From Telmatactis stephensoni (lineage: Eukaryota; Cnidaria; Anthozoa; Actiniaria; Isophelliidae), in NCBI GenBank assembly GCA_029948255.1, contig JALIZF010001940.1:2203501-2267500 (forward strand): a stretch of 64,000 nucleotides of DNA, written 5' to 3'. Position numbers and translations under genes: made by a program. How positions within the stretch are numbered: position 1 is the stretch's first letter; each line of letters opens with the position of its first letter. Of this stretch, positions 19,614 through 33,800 are shown in pieces. The notes beneath the pieces were generated by a model that saw nothing but the letters and a program-made list of their open reading frames with translations, made no database searches and was not told the DNA's origin.

Positions 19614-21841
19614 AGACAGTGCAAAAACTGATCAAAGTATACATTCTCCACAAAAAATATTTTATTTTCAGAGGAGAGTTTAAAGTTTGATCAGAGGCTG
19701 ATCAGTTATGGTATTTTTGCAGTGAACCCCTTTACATGGGGACTTATACCTATAACCCCGATGTGCACACTATAATTATTTCTTTAAAAGAAACACCTCT
19801 GAATGCAAACCTCTGTAAGATAAGCATATGAGTCACTTAAAAACCTCTAAAATACAGAAAAAAATCATGTACCATGTAAGTTAATACAAATAACACCTCA
19901 GTTAATTATAATTAAATACAAATACCTCCATGATACAAAGACCTTGTACCTCTCAGGTGTGTGTGGAGGGGTTACTTTAGTAGAACTTTTGTGTGGGGAT
20001 GCTTCACCTGGATTTTCAACACCTTTAATATCCATTTATATACCACATTTTGGCAATAAGGTCTCCTTTTTTATTTCAGAGTGTATATTCAAAATGGTTG
20101 CTTGAGGATAGGTTACTAACCCATGGATTACAACCCAAAGGGTTTCTTTAGACTTAACCTCTGGGTTGGTGCTAACCCACCTTCAAGCAAGGGGAGTAGG
20201 GTATGTAGCAATTTTGTCATATATGATATATATAATCAGGATTTTGAAGTCACTCGGGCTACCAGCATTTGAATATTACTTGGGCTTCTTTTTTTGTAGC
20301 ACACCAACTATCACAATCATTGATGGATTTACATAGAAAATATTTATTGGATGTTTTTTCATTCATTAAAATAGTGACATACTTCATCTACATGTACCTA
20401 CTATTTAAATAACAATAAATTTGATTTTGGTATAATACCAGAGTAATGGATTTTCAAATTAATTCAAAAAGGGATGGGAAAATATGGTGCAGAACAAATC
20501 ACATGAAGAATGCAATTAATTGTACTGCTGTAATCATGAAGTTTTAAAAACAGAAAAGTGTGAATTCAAAGAGAAATTTTGGATCACCCATGAAAACAAT
20601 AATAGAATAATAAAATGTTTAGAATGAATAAATAAGAGAGAAAAAAATGAAAGATATAATATTTTAAAATTCAATCATGAAAAATGACTCACACATGGTA
20701 ATTAGTATATTTTTTGGAAAAAATAATCACCCTCCCCTATACACACAAAATTTGCATAATAATATTACAAAAATGATAACTGGATCCTCTAACTACTGTA
20801 GCTACACTGAAGTTTTTATGAAATTGTGTCAAATTTTTCATTTGAAATTGTTGAATATTTTCAAATAATTCTGTCATCTTCCATGAGTTCAATAAACTTG
20901 TAGCTACAATCCTGGACTAATTAGTTTGGGACAGGGTAGATTTTGTGCACCCCTGAACCTAACAACACCCTCCCTCCTCCCCCCTCCCCCCTCCCCCTCC
21001 GCTCAATGTTGGCTTTCAGTTGGGACTGGAAAAGACAGGTACACATCCTGGTAACTGCAACATTGTTTGGAGGGGGAGGGGGGAGGAAAAAGCTGAGAAT
21101 CAACGATATTATATATTGGATGATGGAAAATACGGATTTGTACTTGAACTGTCCCAGACATTCTGACCAGAATTGTAGTTAGTACAGTCATTGCCAGAAT
21201 TGTTGGCACGATGTGCTTTTGATGCACATGTAGTGGAACTTACTGAGAATGGCCCCTCGCATCCTCCATAAAAATGTTGCTGTAAAAACTTCAGAACTTA
21301 CAACCCTGAAATCAGTTAGGTAGACTATTATGGCCACCAACAATATTGTTTAAGGGACAGGATCCAATAACAAGGATGCTAAAGTAAATAAATGTACAAA
21401 CACAGTCACCCTGCATTGCACATTGTGTTGACAAATAATGACAAGGGTTGTAGAACTATTAACAGTCATAAAGAATCAATTTTTTTTTCTATTTTGTCTC
21501 AGCCATTCTCAACAGGACATTTACGCAATGGCATTGTTTTACTACAACTACAAGAATTCTTTACGAATTTTTGTTTCTTATTCAAATTTATGTTGATTCC
21601 CTCTTGAGAACAGCAAAGCAATTAATTGGCTCTAATTACTTTTAATTTGAAAAGAAAGTGGATAAAGCATTCTGTTAGTTGCATGTAGTATATGATGCCA
21701 TCATGCAAATGTCCTATTAAACCCAAAGTACATGTGGCTTCCCAATTGTAACTCAATTCTAAAAAAAGATAATATAACTATAATTGCTAGGATATATTTG
21801 CATCGTGCATTTTTGGAATTCAGGCTCCTACACCCATGGTT
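19614..21841. other. intergenic between convergent gene B and glycogen synthase
   Basis: Holds the 3' untranslated regions of both genes. Decayed minisatellite-like words (ACCTCT, AATACAGA) continue to about 19960. A weak inverted repeat with TTGCTTGA ends lies at about 20097-20196. C-rich and G-rich runs occur near 20965-21080. AATAAA words occur near 20410 and 20630. No further gene is seen. Confidence 0.5.
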
Positions 21842-24800
21842 TTAATTTTCAAACAAACGATAATACTTGTCCTCTTCTGTTTCTGATTCTGAATCTGTGT
21901 CAGAGCCATGTTCTGATGGTGCTGGTGAGGGTGGAGCTGACCCAGGCCTTGGATAGTTGAACTGTGTACGCTTTTAAAAAAGGGGGAAAAAGTTAAGATT
22001 AACAAAGTAGCTTTAAATATCCTAAAAATGGATTTTCACTGGTATTATTGTAGTTACATGTATTGTAACCTTACAAATACTAGAATGTGAAAGAAAAAAG
22101 AGCACTGTCTGTAATGAAACCTAAGGGGCCAGCAGGGGTTAAGGTAACTCACCACTTCATCAAAGAGAACTGGCTTCATGTATTTCTCTGGGTCAAGTTT
22201 GTGAAGACTAAGAACTCGGGCTCTTGAATAAAACTGCAATGACAAGATTGAATTATTAATACTGACTGACTGATTGACTGACTGACTGACTGACTGTCTT
22301 CAGGACTGACTGACTGACTGACTGACTGACTGACTGACTGACTGACTGACTGACTGACTGACTGACTGACTGACTGACTGACTGACTGACTGACTGACTG
22401 ACTGACTGACTGACTGACTGACTGACTGACTGACTGACTGACTGACTGACTGACTGACTGACTGACTGACTGACTGACTGACTGACTGACTGACTGACTG
22501 ACTGACTGACTGACTGACTGACTGACTGACTGACTGACTGACTGACTGACTGACTGACTGACTGACTGACTGACTGACTGACTGACTGACTGACTGACTG
22601 ACTGACTGACTGACTGACTGACTGACTGACTGACTGACTGACTGACTGACTGACTGACTGACTGACTGACTGACTGACTGACTGACTGACTGACTGACTG
22701 ACTGACTGACTGACTGACTGACTGACTGACTGACTGACTGACTGACTGACTGACTGACTGACTGACTGACTGACTGACTGACTGACTGACTGACTGACTG
22801 ACTGACTGACTGACTGACTGACTGACTGACTGACTGACTGACTGACTGACTGACTGACTGACTGACTGACTGACTGACTGACTGACTGACTGACTGACTG
22901 ACTGACTGACTGACTGACTGACTGACTGACTGACTGACTGACTGACTGACTGACTGACTGACTGACTGACTGACTGACTGACTGACTGACTGACTGACTG
23001 ACTGACTGACTGACTGACTGACTGACTGACTGACTGACTGACTGACTGACTGACTGACTGACTGACTGACTGACTGACTGACTGACTGACTGACTGTTGT
23101 GCTGTTAAGTGAGTGTTTAGCTGTCTGGTTGAAAAATCAACCAAGAATAATGAAATCCTAATGTTTTTCAACCACTCTTGTTACACTATCACTGCAAGGT
23201 TTCTGACACAAATTGACATGGGTTAGCACACAACTTTGAATTACCCTAAATAGACTTTTCCAGTCAAGCAATTCACTGAGTCGCTCAGTTCGGTTTCTTT
23301 GAATAATTCTTTGTCTTCTGGTAAGCTTGCAGAAACTAACCATATACTAAAATTTAAATAAAATAGATTTAATATAACAATTTTTTACAACACTTGATAC
23401 TAATTTTGCAATCTGATTGGTTGATTTGAGTGTATCAATAAGAGGACAGACACACTGCTGATGCATTTTGGCACGCTCGCTCGTTCTGTTGCCCTGTTTG
23501 ATAAGAATTTTTTAACCTTTATCTCAAATTCTAATTCATGTTGTAAAAAACAAATTGAAGATGGGTTTGAAGTTATAGACATACTCTTGACACCATAAAA
23601 TGTTCAAAACTTTGCAGTGAAATCACTTGCTGCGCTTGTAATTCCACTTGAGTTTTGAACATTTTATGACATCAAGAGTGTGTCAATAAGACAGACAACT
23701 TGAAACCATCTTCAATTTGTTAAGTTTATCATAGTTTTTATCATTTCCAATGACCATAAATCACAATCATATTCTAATATATTAAAACCTCATAATCAAA
23801 AATAGTATCTTACATTGAATAGTTCGTTGATAGACTCATCTACTGCCTTGAAACGTCGGTCTACAATGTAGATACCATATGACGTAGGGTCAGCTATGTG
23901 TTCTGCCATAAAGCGACCAAACCCTGAAAGGTTTGTAGTCACAGATGGTATACCCATCACAGTGCACTCAGCTGTAATGATAAGAAAACAAGGAAAAGAC
24001 ATGTAAATAAGATTAGCCTTCTTCACAGGCAACTCCTTAACTCCTCCATCTGTGCTTTGGGATTCCTTTGTATTTTTTAAGTCTGGCCAGTCACCAGTCT
24101 CTCTCATTCCCAGGGGGGGGGAACTCCCATATAAAGGAGGGTAAGGATGCTTGTTGGAAATTTTGAAAATGACCTCTAAAAGGTACCTGAGTCTAATTAA
24201 GGTGGGTGTGGCAACAAAAGATTTTTACCCCTAAAAGGTAGAACTCAAAAACAATGATTGAATGAATCTTAAACATGTCAATTCCTTTATCAATGAGTGT
24301 GGAGAAAAAATCAAATGGTTAAAACTTCAGCTGTAATGCCTATCTTCAGTGACTTATTTACTGAAAAATACCCCAAAAAGGTAATACACCAGATTAGTCT
24401 CTGGTAGTTCACTTAAGTTTGAGGCACCCTAAAGTTACCAGATTATAAACTGATTTTGACCACTAGTTACAAGGTATGACAAACATTCCCGCCCTTTTCT
24501 GAGCATTCCCCCCATCCTTGGGCTCTCACTCCAAAGAAAACCTGTTTGAAAGAACTGAAAAAAATACAAAGAAGTCTCAGTTACCATGACTATAAACCTA
24601 CCTGGAGTATATCCCCAAGGTTCATAATACGAAGGGAAGACACCTAGATGACAGCCGCGTACAAATTCTCCATATTCCATTGCTAGTAATGGATTTATGT
24701 TGGACAGAAATTCTGGATGAAAGATGACCTAAAAGTTCAAGTACATACAGTCAAGACTAGAGAAGTTTTCTTATGATGGTTAAACTTTCAAATAACTTTC

Positions 24801-27800
24801 TCTTGGTCAGATCATGTTCTAGTCGCCATTTCAGAGCTCTAATGTGCTGGTACAGTCAGTGACAGCCATGGCAAAGCATTAAAAATTTTAGCATTTGAAC
24901 TAAAAGTTGGACTGACCATCAGCAGCAGTATCCTTTGTTTTCCTTTTGTGGATTTTCTTTGTGTATGGAGTACCTGCTAAAGGCCTAAAAGGAACTCGAC
25001 TATAAAACTGTTTACCTTGACTCTTTCATGAGGCCCATTAAATAACTGAGTTCTTCTAATATGACACAGTATAGGATCTCCTGAGCTATCAATCACGTTA
25101 TGAGTCACTATAGGTGGAAGACTTGGACGCTGTTCAAGGAAAAATGAGGAAAAAAGAACAGCATATTAAGTAGACTGTAAAATAGTCACACTTTTCCCTT
25201 CAGATTCAGTAGGAAAGGTTTTTGGAATACCTGGTCATGTGGGATATGGGGGTGCCATGAGCTGGGGGGGGTAGCCTGCGTGCAGCCGAACAAAAACCCT
25301 GGTTAAGGGTTTTCATTCAGCTGCACACAGGCTAGGGAGGGGAGAAGGGAGAGGAAATAAGACCCAATACAGACAGAGATGGACTAGCAGCTGTTTTTTG
25401 AACATTATGATCGAGTGCATCATCAATTGATCAAATCAAATTAAATCTTCGATTCCCAGATTGTTTTGAAGCAAAAGAAATTTTCACTATAACATGTATG
25501 TTCTAGAACCCCCTGAGCCTTCCATGCTATTTTCTCCTGTGCTCAAAATTAAAGTATGGAAAATCTAAAGCAAACAATTCTAAAAATATTGCTTCGGATT
25601 CCTGTGATCAAGACGAGGCCACATGAAAGCCCAAAAAACTCATGTATACATGGTCATTTTGAAAGGTGCTCTATACTACAAAATTGTCCAGTACAGTACC
25701 TGTGCACCAAGAACACAACGCTTGAGTCTGACTATTTCATCTGCCGTCAACAATTCACTACCACTAGGAATAATGCCTCTGAAATACAAATTATGACAAA
25801 TTATATAACAATGTACCAACTAAGGTCCAATTTTGTTCAACTGCTGTCCGTCGGTAGGCGTCCTAAATGATGAGCCAACTGGGTTCACATTCAAATATAA
25901 TATTTTCATGTTGAAATAAAATGTTTTTGAGCTTACTTAACACAGCTTTCATAAATTCGTTTTCCAATATTTTCTTGGACTTCATTAACAGTTTCCCTGT
26001 AGGTGAAAAACGTCATCAATTATGATGATACCAAGAAAACATCCATGACATATCTGTATTATGCTTAATATGCCCTTTCCTTCAAAGAATTATCCCAAAA
26101 TTGAACTTGTTCATAAAAAAACTACAACATTGGTTGAAGTGGTCTGAGTGCAGAAAGTGTAAGTGATATCTAGGATCAAGGTATACATTCTCCTCAAAAA
26201 TCTATTTTCGAAACTGAATCGAGCAGTATTTGATCAATAATTTGTTCTGACTCACTGTTTTTTTCAGGGACCTCTTCAATTATGAGGGACTTAATGGTTG
26301 TGCACCAATGCCAATAGTAAGTTTGTATAATAAAGTTAGTAGCCTATTCTCATAAAGCTGTACCATGGGCAAGTAAGGCAGGATCGAGGCATTCATTGGA
26401 ATATGAAAGCAAAATATTACTATTCTATTCTGTATGACTCATTCATTCAACTTACTTGAGCTGTTTAGTGACAGCTTGACCTCTTAGTGAGTCTACATTA
26501 AAATTGTTGGTTTTTGTAGGGAAAATCATGAAAGCAACGACAGTCACATCTGATCCTATAGACTAAAAAAATATGAATGATTATTTTTGAAATACATGTA
26601 CCTCTCTAGTTCTAGGCGTAGTAACCTTAAGCTAAAGTCTGTTGTGGACAGTACATCTGGTATAATTGTAGGGTTCTTAGTTCTATTTTAAGATGAGTTT
26701 AATTCTAGAATAGCAACTTTTCAGCCAAGAAAGGGCTAAATACAATACTTATTAAGACCAGTGTTTTAAGCAGCATTTTCTAAACAAAGTAGCATATATA
26801 ACATTTTTCTAAATATAAATAATATAAGAACTGTTGCCATGGTTACCACCCTGTTATAGTAGGATTTATGACCTTTTATTATAGCAAGTTATATCCTTTT
26901 AGCTCTAGTTACCTTCAAGTGATAATTCAGTCTTGCTAAGGCTTCAATAAACAAGTCAGCTCCCTTGTTGAAATACTCATACCTAAAACACAGGATCAAA
27001 ATGTTGCTTTATACAGAGCCTGTGGCTTTAGAGAATTGGGCATGCAACCACTCCTGATCATGACCTTGTGATTTTAAGTGAAATAAATTTTATTACCTTT
27101 TTACCTTATTTGGTGCTGCTAATTAATGAATGATGTAAAAGTTGACAGCAATTACAGAGCAAATCTGATAACTATTACAATTTCCTTGAATTTGATTGCT
27201 GGAGAGACTTTCCTATTTTAGCATTAATTGGACAGTTGTAACCGCTAATTAGCAATATTGTTCAATTTTGTTTATCCCTTGTATGATAACAGACTAAATT
27301 GGACTCCAATCAATCCTATAACCATTATAAAGCCCAAAAATATGACCAGTTATATATATTCTTTTTAAAGAGCAATTAATACATCCAATCAGCACCCAAG
27401 GATTCTCTTATGCTATCTGATCTTATCTAAGCACTCATCTTCTCTCCCGTCAACACAAACACGTCTTGAAACAGGAGGATGGCAAGACAAGCAAATAATA
27501 CATTAAGCAAACACTGGTCACAGTTTTGAGCTTGGCGCTGTTAAAAATGTACACACTCCATGACATTTGGTACAGCTACTAACAGTAAATGCAGAATATT
27601 CACCTTCCAGCTACGAAGAAATACAAGGTCTTGTCAAGATCAAAATCAAAATGCCTGAAAACAAGAAAGAGAATTGCTAAAATGTGTGCAGCTGACAATA
27701 TAATTACTACCCTGCTATTTTGTACATATACATGTAAATAATATTATTATCATGTCCATGTGTATTAATTAATTATTGGACTTACCCATAAAAATGTCCT

Positions 27801-30800
27801 CTAACAAAATCGTTGATTTTATCTTTGGATTTGGCATGAAGGTTTTGGAACTCATGCAGAGCACTGTTGGTTCAAAATAATTAATTACTTCGCTGCGCTC
27901 GTGATTCCACTTGAGTTTTGAACATTTTATGACGTCAAGAGTGTGTCAATAAGAGGACAGACAACTCAAAACCATCTTCAATTCGTTTTTTACAACAATT
28001 ATTTGAGATAAAAGTTTGAAAATCCTTTTCAAACGGGGCAACATAACGAGCGTGCATGCTGAAACCGTCAGCAGTGTGTCTGTCCTCTTATTGACACATT
28101 CTAATCAACCAATCAGATCGCGAGATTAGTATCAAGTGTTTTAAAATTATTGTTGGACGTGTTTAATTACTGACAGTATATAAAGTTATATTTATTAAAG
28201 GGGTACTTGGATGAAAGTAGGTCAAAATTGGAAAGTGGTTAATTCCTAAGCTGACGTCAATTAACGACCAATATAGATAAATATAAAACCTACTATCCCA
28301 AAAATTCTGCATTTTAATCATATTATCACCAAGAAATTTTGGTTTAAGATCGAAAAGAACAATAGGGTTGTACTTATGACATCATAGATACACAATGTAG
28401 ATGCTAAAATACCTGATAACTTTTTATCTGTACCTTTGGAATTTGATGAAAATATATTGCTTGGTGACCATTGGTCACATATAGATACATTGAACCAAGT
28501 TTCAAGTCATTTTATATTTTTATCGATTTTCATCCAAGTACCCCTTTAATTTTTTGAAGGAGGAAGTCTAGAGGAAGACTGTGCAGAAATGCTTTTATAG
28601 TCAAAAGACAGATAAAGAACATAAGGTCCCATTCACATGAAGGTAAGTTGTCCCTGGTAGCAGGGATAACTCTTTTGTTTTCTTTTCCCTGGGGGACACA
28701 AAACAAAAGAGTTATCCATGCTACCAGAAACAACTTGCCTTCATGTGAACGCGCCCTTAAAGCGGTCTGACTGATAGTTTTGTGCCCTAAAAACCAATTG
28801 AATATATAACATTATAGCTTATAAGTATTTAAATTACTTACATGTATTTGACGACATTGAGCCCATTGGGCAAAACAAGGTCTGAAACATTATATAAGGT
28901 CTTTAATCAAGCAGTGCAACATGGAAATACAGGGAAGTTAAAACACAACAACATACAAGCTACATCTTGGCTTGTTTATGTTCAATCATTGGCTTAAAGT
29001 GCCCCTAACCCCTATAAATTGAAATTTTAATAATTGTTTCTTCATGAATGGAAAAGCCTTATGGTTAAATATTTCAGGATAAAATCATCTCCTTTCTGAG
29101 GATTAAGCAATTGAAATCTGAAAATGCAAATGACAGACTGAGATGACTAGAGATGAATTTTATACTATTTTTTCATTTGCAAAACATTTTCATTGCTGAA
29201 GTACAAAGTTTGGTGAATGTTTTTGCCACCTAACTCAAACACACTTTGATATCATTATTGCAAGTGCACGTACCTGCTTTTCGCTTCAGGAGATGTTCTG
29301 CTTCATCAGCAGTAATCCGTGACACAGTTGTGAAAACATGTGCTAGATGAGTGGCAGCTCTTTCAAGACAATAACGATGATAAATACCACGGTCCCCTGC
29401 CTCTTTGTCTACATCAAACTAATTGGAAAAATAGATTAAGATGTTACAAAATAACTGCAAGTCTCAACCTCAACATTTTAGAAACACTGACCACGTAATA
29501 GTCAAGAGCAGATTTCATATGAGTGTAAAATGGACTGCAGCCAGTGACTGCTGTGACCTTGTCAGTGGGTGGCATGAGTGGCATAATGGTTAAGCCACTC
29601 GCCTCTCACCGCTGTGGTCCAGATTTGAGTCCAAGCTCAGGCGCTGGATCTTATGTGAGTTGAGTTTATTGATGTGTTGTTTTCCCCATGTCATGAGGGT
29701 TTTTTCTTTGGGTTCTCTGGTCTTTCCTCCCTCGGCAAAAATCAACATATGAGTTGAGTGTTGTATGTAGAGTATATTGAATGTAGTGGTAGCGAGTGTG
29801 AGTGAGTCTCAGAGATATTTATTTAGCAGTATTTGCTACTCTGAAATCTGAGGATAAACAAAAAGATTTGAAGTCTATAAAAACATTCAAAATTCCTATT
29901 GGATGTAACCATGACATGAACGTATAGTGCTGTTTTCACAGTCACACAAAATCTGCTCTACAGAAGAAATTAATAGAACTCTCATGTTATTGGCAGTGCA
30001 AAGCAATTAGTATCTATTATACATGTATTCTTAAACTAGATCTTACCCTCTCCAAATTGTTGTAGAAATCCACATTTGCAGCACATAAATACCTCCCAAG
30101 AAGGGTAGCATGAGTAGTGAACACAGTGGCAACAGGAATTTTCTGAGTCCTCATGATAATCAGCCCAACTCCAGCCTGCCACTCATGGAAATGTGCAACA
30201 ACTGGGATGTCTTTATCGATGTGTGAACGAAACTGTAAGGCAAATGCAAAAATAAGATGAACTCTCATATACCTACCAATATACCTGCAAAGAAAACTGA
30301 CACCTTGGCAAAATGAAGTCCTGTGCATGTGCAAGTTTTCAGGGGCTTTCAAAGTTTTGTGTTTGATTACCAAATATTTTCATTGAGGCCAACATTGAGG
30401 AAGACTAGGGAGGCAGGCATGCATAGCACATTTTTGCTACATTGTCAAGAGGACTATATAGTCTTTTAACAATCCAAGCTTTTTCACTAACATAAAATGA
30501 TGCCACAAGCTTCCCATCAATCCAGACAAACAGACGGGCAGGCAGCAAGGCAAAACGACAACCAGAAAGACAGACAAACAAACATACACAGAAACAAATT
30601 AAATACATGTAGACAGACAGACAGCATTATATAATATTAATGCTATTACATGTAGCTTTACCTCTGCAATGAACTGTGCCACTAAGTAGCCCAAGACAAG
30701 TGCATCATTGGACTCTGTATCAGTGTCTGGAATTGCAATGTGCACACTTTCCCAGAATTCTCCTTTCCATTTATTGAGTTTATGATAAACAGAGCCAATG

Positions 30801-33800
30801 TCAAACAGTACAACCTATGGTAAGACAATTGAATTAGAAGTTGAAAAAAAACCCTGGCATGATGTTATGATAGTGTTCTGTAATGACTGTGTTGATAATA
30901 ATGATGTTGATGGTTATTTAATGGAATCTTGCTCGTAAGAGGCTGACCATTTAGCTTCTGAGGGTGGGGGTGGGTTTTGTGGAAATAAAATTCTGGAAAT
31001 TCTTTTGGACAAAAAAAGTGACATACCAATAAAATGAATATGGGATAGGATAAGAAAAATATATCTTGCACAATATGGGTCTGAATAAAAATTTTACACT
31101 GACCAAAAATCACCCATCTCCAAGTAATATCTCTGACCATACTATACATCCTCCTCAAAATTAAGCCTTTTGATTTCAAAGGAAAATTCACTATTTGATA
31201 ATAGATTTGCAGGGAAGTACTCTTCAAATAAAAATCTAACCTTAGGATATCCTTCAATAAGCCATCTTCCAAAGTGAACCTGTGAATAAATGTGAAGACT
31301 TACATGTACATCATATGAAACGATACAATTTATATGATTGTATTATTAAAAAATAACAATAAAATGTAAAATAAAATTTAAGTGCATGGACCTCTCTTGA
31401 AGATGACCTGACCGAACTACTGTACCATCAACTTTTCATCTTAGTTATACATGTAGGGCTGACCAGCTGTAGCCCTCCATGGCTTGGAACCGTTGTGCAA
31501 AGTCAACCATTTTTTTCAGGTCTGGAGTAGGGTCGTGCTCCAGTAGTTTAAACTTGAGGGTGGTGGGTAGCCCTCGCATGAACTGCCGTGTTACTAACGC
31601 GGTTTTTGCATCGTTAGACAACGTAGGTTCTGCTTTAGCTAGCAAGTTTTCCAGTTCCCAGCGATACACAGATGGATCCTCTCCCGGGCGTAGAACGCGC
31701 GACTCGAACTCTGCATAAATGTTTTCACGGCTGGCTGCGGGACACAGGGCTGCCCGAAGTTCTGTAACAGCGGATTCGTAAGTGTCCCATTTGTCTGAGT
31801 CGATGGCATAAAAATGGCTGGCCGCTCGGCCCGTTAAGAACGCTGGTAGTTTCAAGAGTTTGTCATCTTTTGCTTCTGTGACGACCCATCCATTCGCCGT
31901 ACAGCACGCTTCAAACTGGCGAAGCCATGCCTCAAAATCACCACTGTCATATTTTGGAGGAAAAATTGCTGTAGTCATTGTGTTTTGGTTCGCGGTACCG
32001 GTGTGTTGGTTGTTGTTGTTGTTGTTGTTGTTTTTTTTTTTTTACCGCTGCCACCAGATTTGTAACGGGCCAAGAACTTCTCTCTAAGACTCTTTGATGG
32101 AACTCAACTTTATTTTACATTTTCGTAACAATTATAATCAATTATTGTGTAATAGCTAGTACAGGAAGTTCGTCATATACAGTGTCTAATTACCGGATAC
32201 ATGTTGGTTATCTAATTTGCTTAATCCCCCCTCGCTACACAGCTAATGGAGACTTTTACGTTGAATCTTGGAACAATGGATTTTTGGCTCACAGAGAGGG
32301 ACCAGCAAATGATATGTCTGTTATAATGAGGTTTTCCTCTTATATAAGTTTAGTTACAGTAAAACAATGAATTTTTGGCAGGGAGGGACACCTCTCTACA
32401 ATGAACATCATTTGTGGGTACGTCTTATAGAAATTAACTTACATGGAGTTACAATAAATTAATTAATGGATTTTTGGCAGAGAGGCACCAGTAAATGGTA
32501 TCCATTGTAAAATGTTATCTATCTAGTTTTCTTGGTGTCCATTAACTAAGATAGAATCCACTGCAACTCCATGCACCCATATACCCATATATTAAGTGAC
32601 TTTCTGTCTGTGAACTGTATTGGATTCCTGGTACCCTATTAACCTATTCCCAATAGAGATTTCTTGTCTGACAGAGCATATAATCAATATGCACACAGTG
32701 ATACCTTAACTCCCTTGTTACGCATGGCTTGCAATGAATCTCTCATACACTCAGATTCAGGTTCCATCATTTCTACTTCCATAGTACACTGCTTGTCATT
32801 ATAGATCCCCATCAAACAGTAGTTATCTCCTAATGCATCCACTGTTGTTGCTGCCTTGGATCTAATAACAGTATAGATCCCTCCCACTACAGAAAGTGAT
32901 CAATTAAATAATAAATTAGAATGTCAGTCAGATTAACTTTCTGATATTGGAGGGTATACAAATGTATCTCAGAATGTGTTATTCCATAAAATATCCCTAC
33001 CCCACCAAGATGGGAATTAAAAATTCCTAGTGGGAGGGAGGGTCAGAGGAAGAACAAAATTACAAGGTTTGTATGGAAGAAAATGGAAATTAAATTATGG
33101 AAACCATATACCCCATGGTGGGGTATGGTTCTGGAATTACCAAATGTATGGAAATGAGTCAACAACTTGCCTCAATCACCATTGTGAGACAAGTTTTACA
33201 ATGCATTGCACTGTGTACATAACATGGTCATTTAGGTGAAACTTTCCCCAGGTCAGTTCCACGAAATGGTTCCTCAAAAAGTAGAACTACTTTCTACTCC
33301 TAGAACAAATCGTGTCGTGTTGCAAACAAGTTTCAAATACAAATTTCAGCTTGTAACAGTGCCTTTACAGCATTGTACTGTGACCATGACACTGCTGCAT
33401 GTATGAAAACATTCAAAATTCCAGCACTTTCCCAGTTATACAGAAGTGAGCACTCCTATAGTATACCAACAGAAAGGCAACATAAACTCTCTGCCTTACA
33501 GGCTTCACACAACAAAGGCCTTAAGAGCAAGTAGCAGGGCATTTGGTTCCAAGGGTGAATCTCACTATTTCTTCTCACACATTTCAAATGTTTAAATGTA
33601 ATTAAAAAGAAAAGTATTCTCATTATTATATACATTATTATTATATTATTATTATTATTATCATTATTATATACATTCTGTCAGTGCAGACTGTGTGCTC
33701 ATTTATCTTATAAGGTGGTAGACAAAAGCCAGCACTGCTAATGAGAAGATTGAATTTATGCTGCTTATTATTATGCATGTGACCAGCGCGTTGCTGCATG

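Noticed and set aside
22176..23171. 331-residue SQSV-repeat open frame
   Set aside because: It is the (GACT)n tract read in a frame that does not match the adjacent glycogen synthase exon; no coding support.
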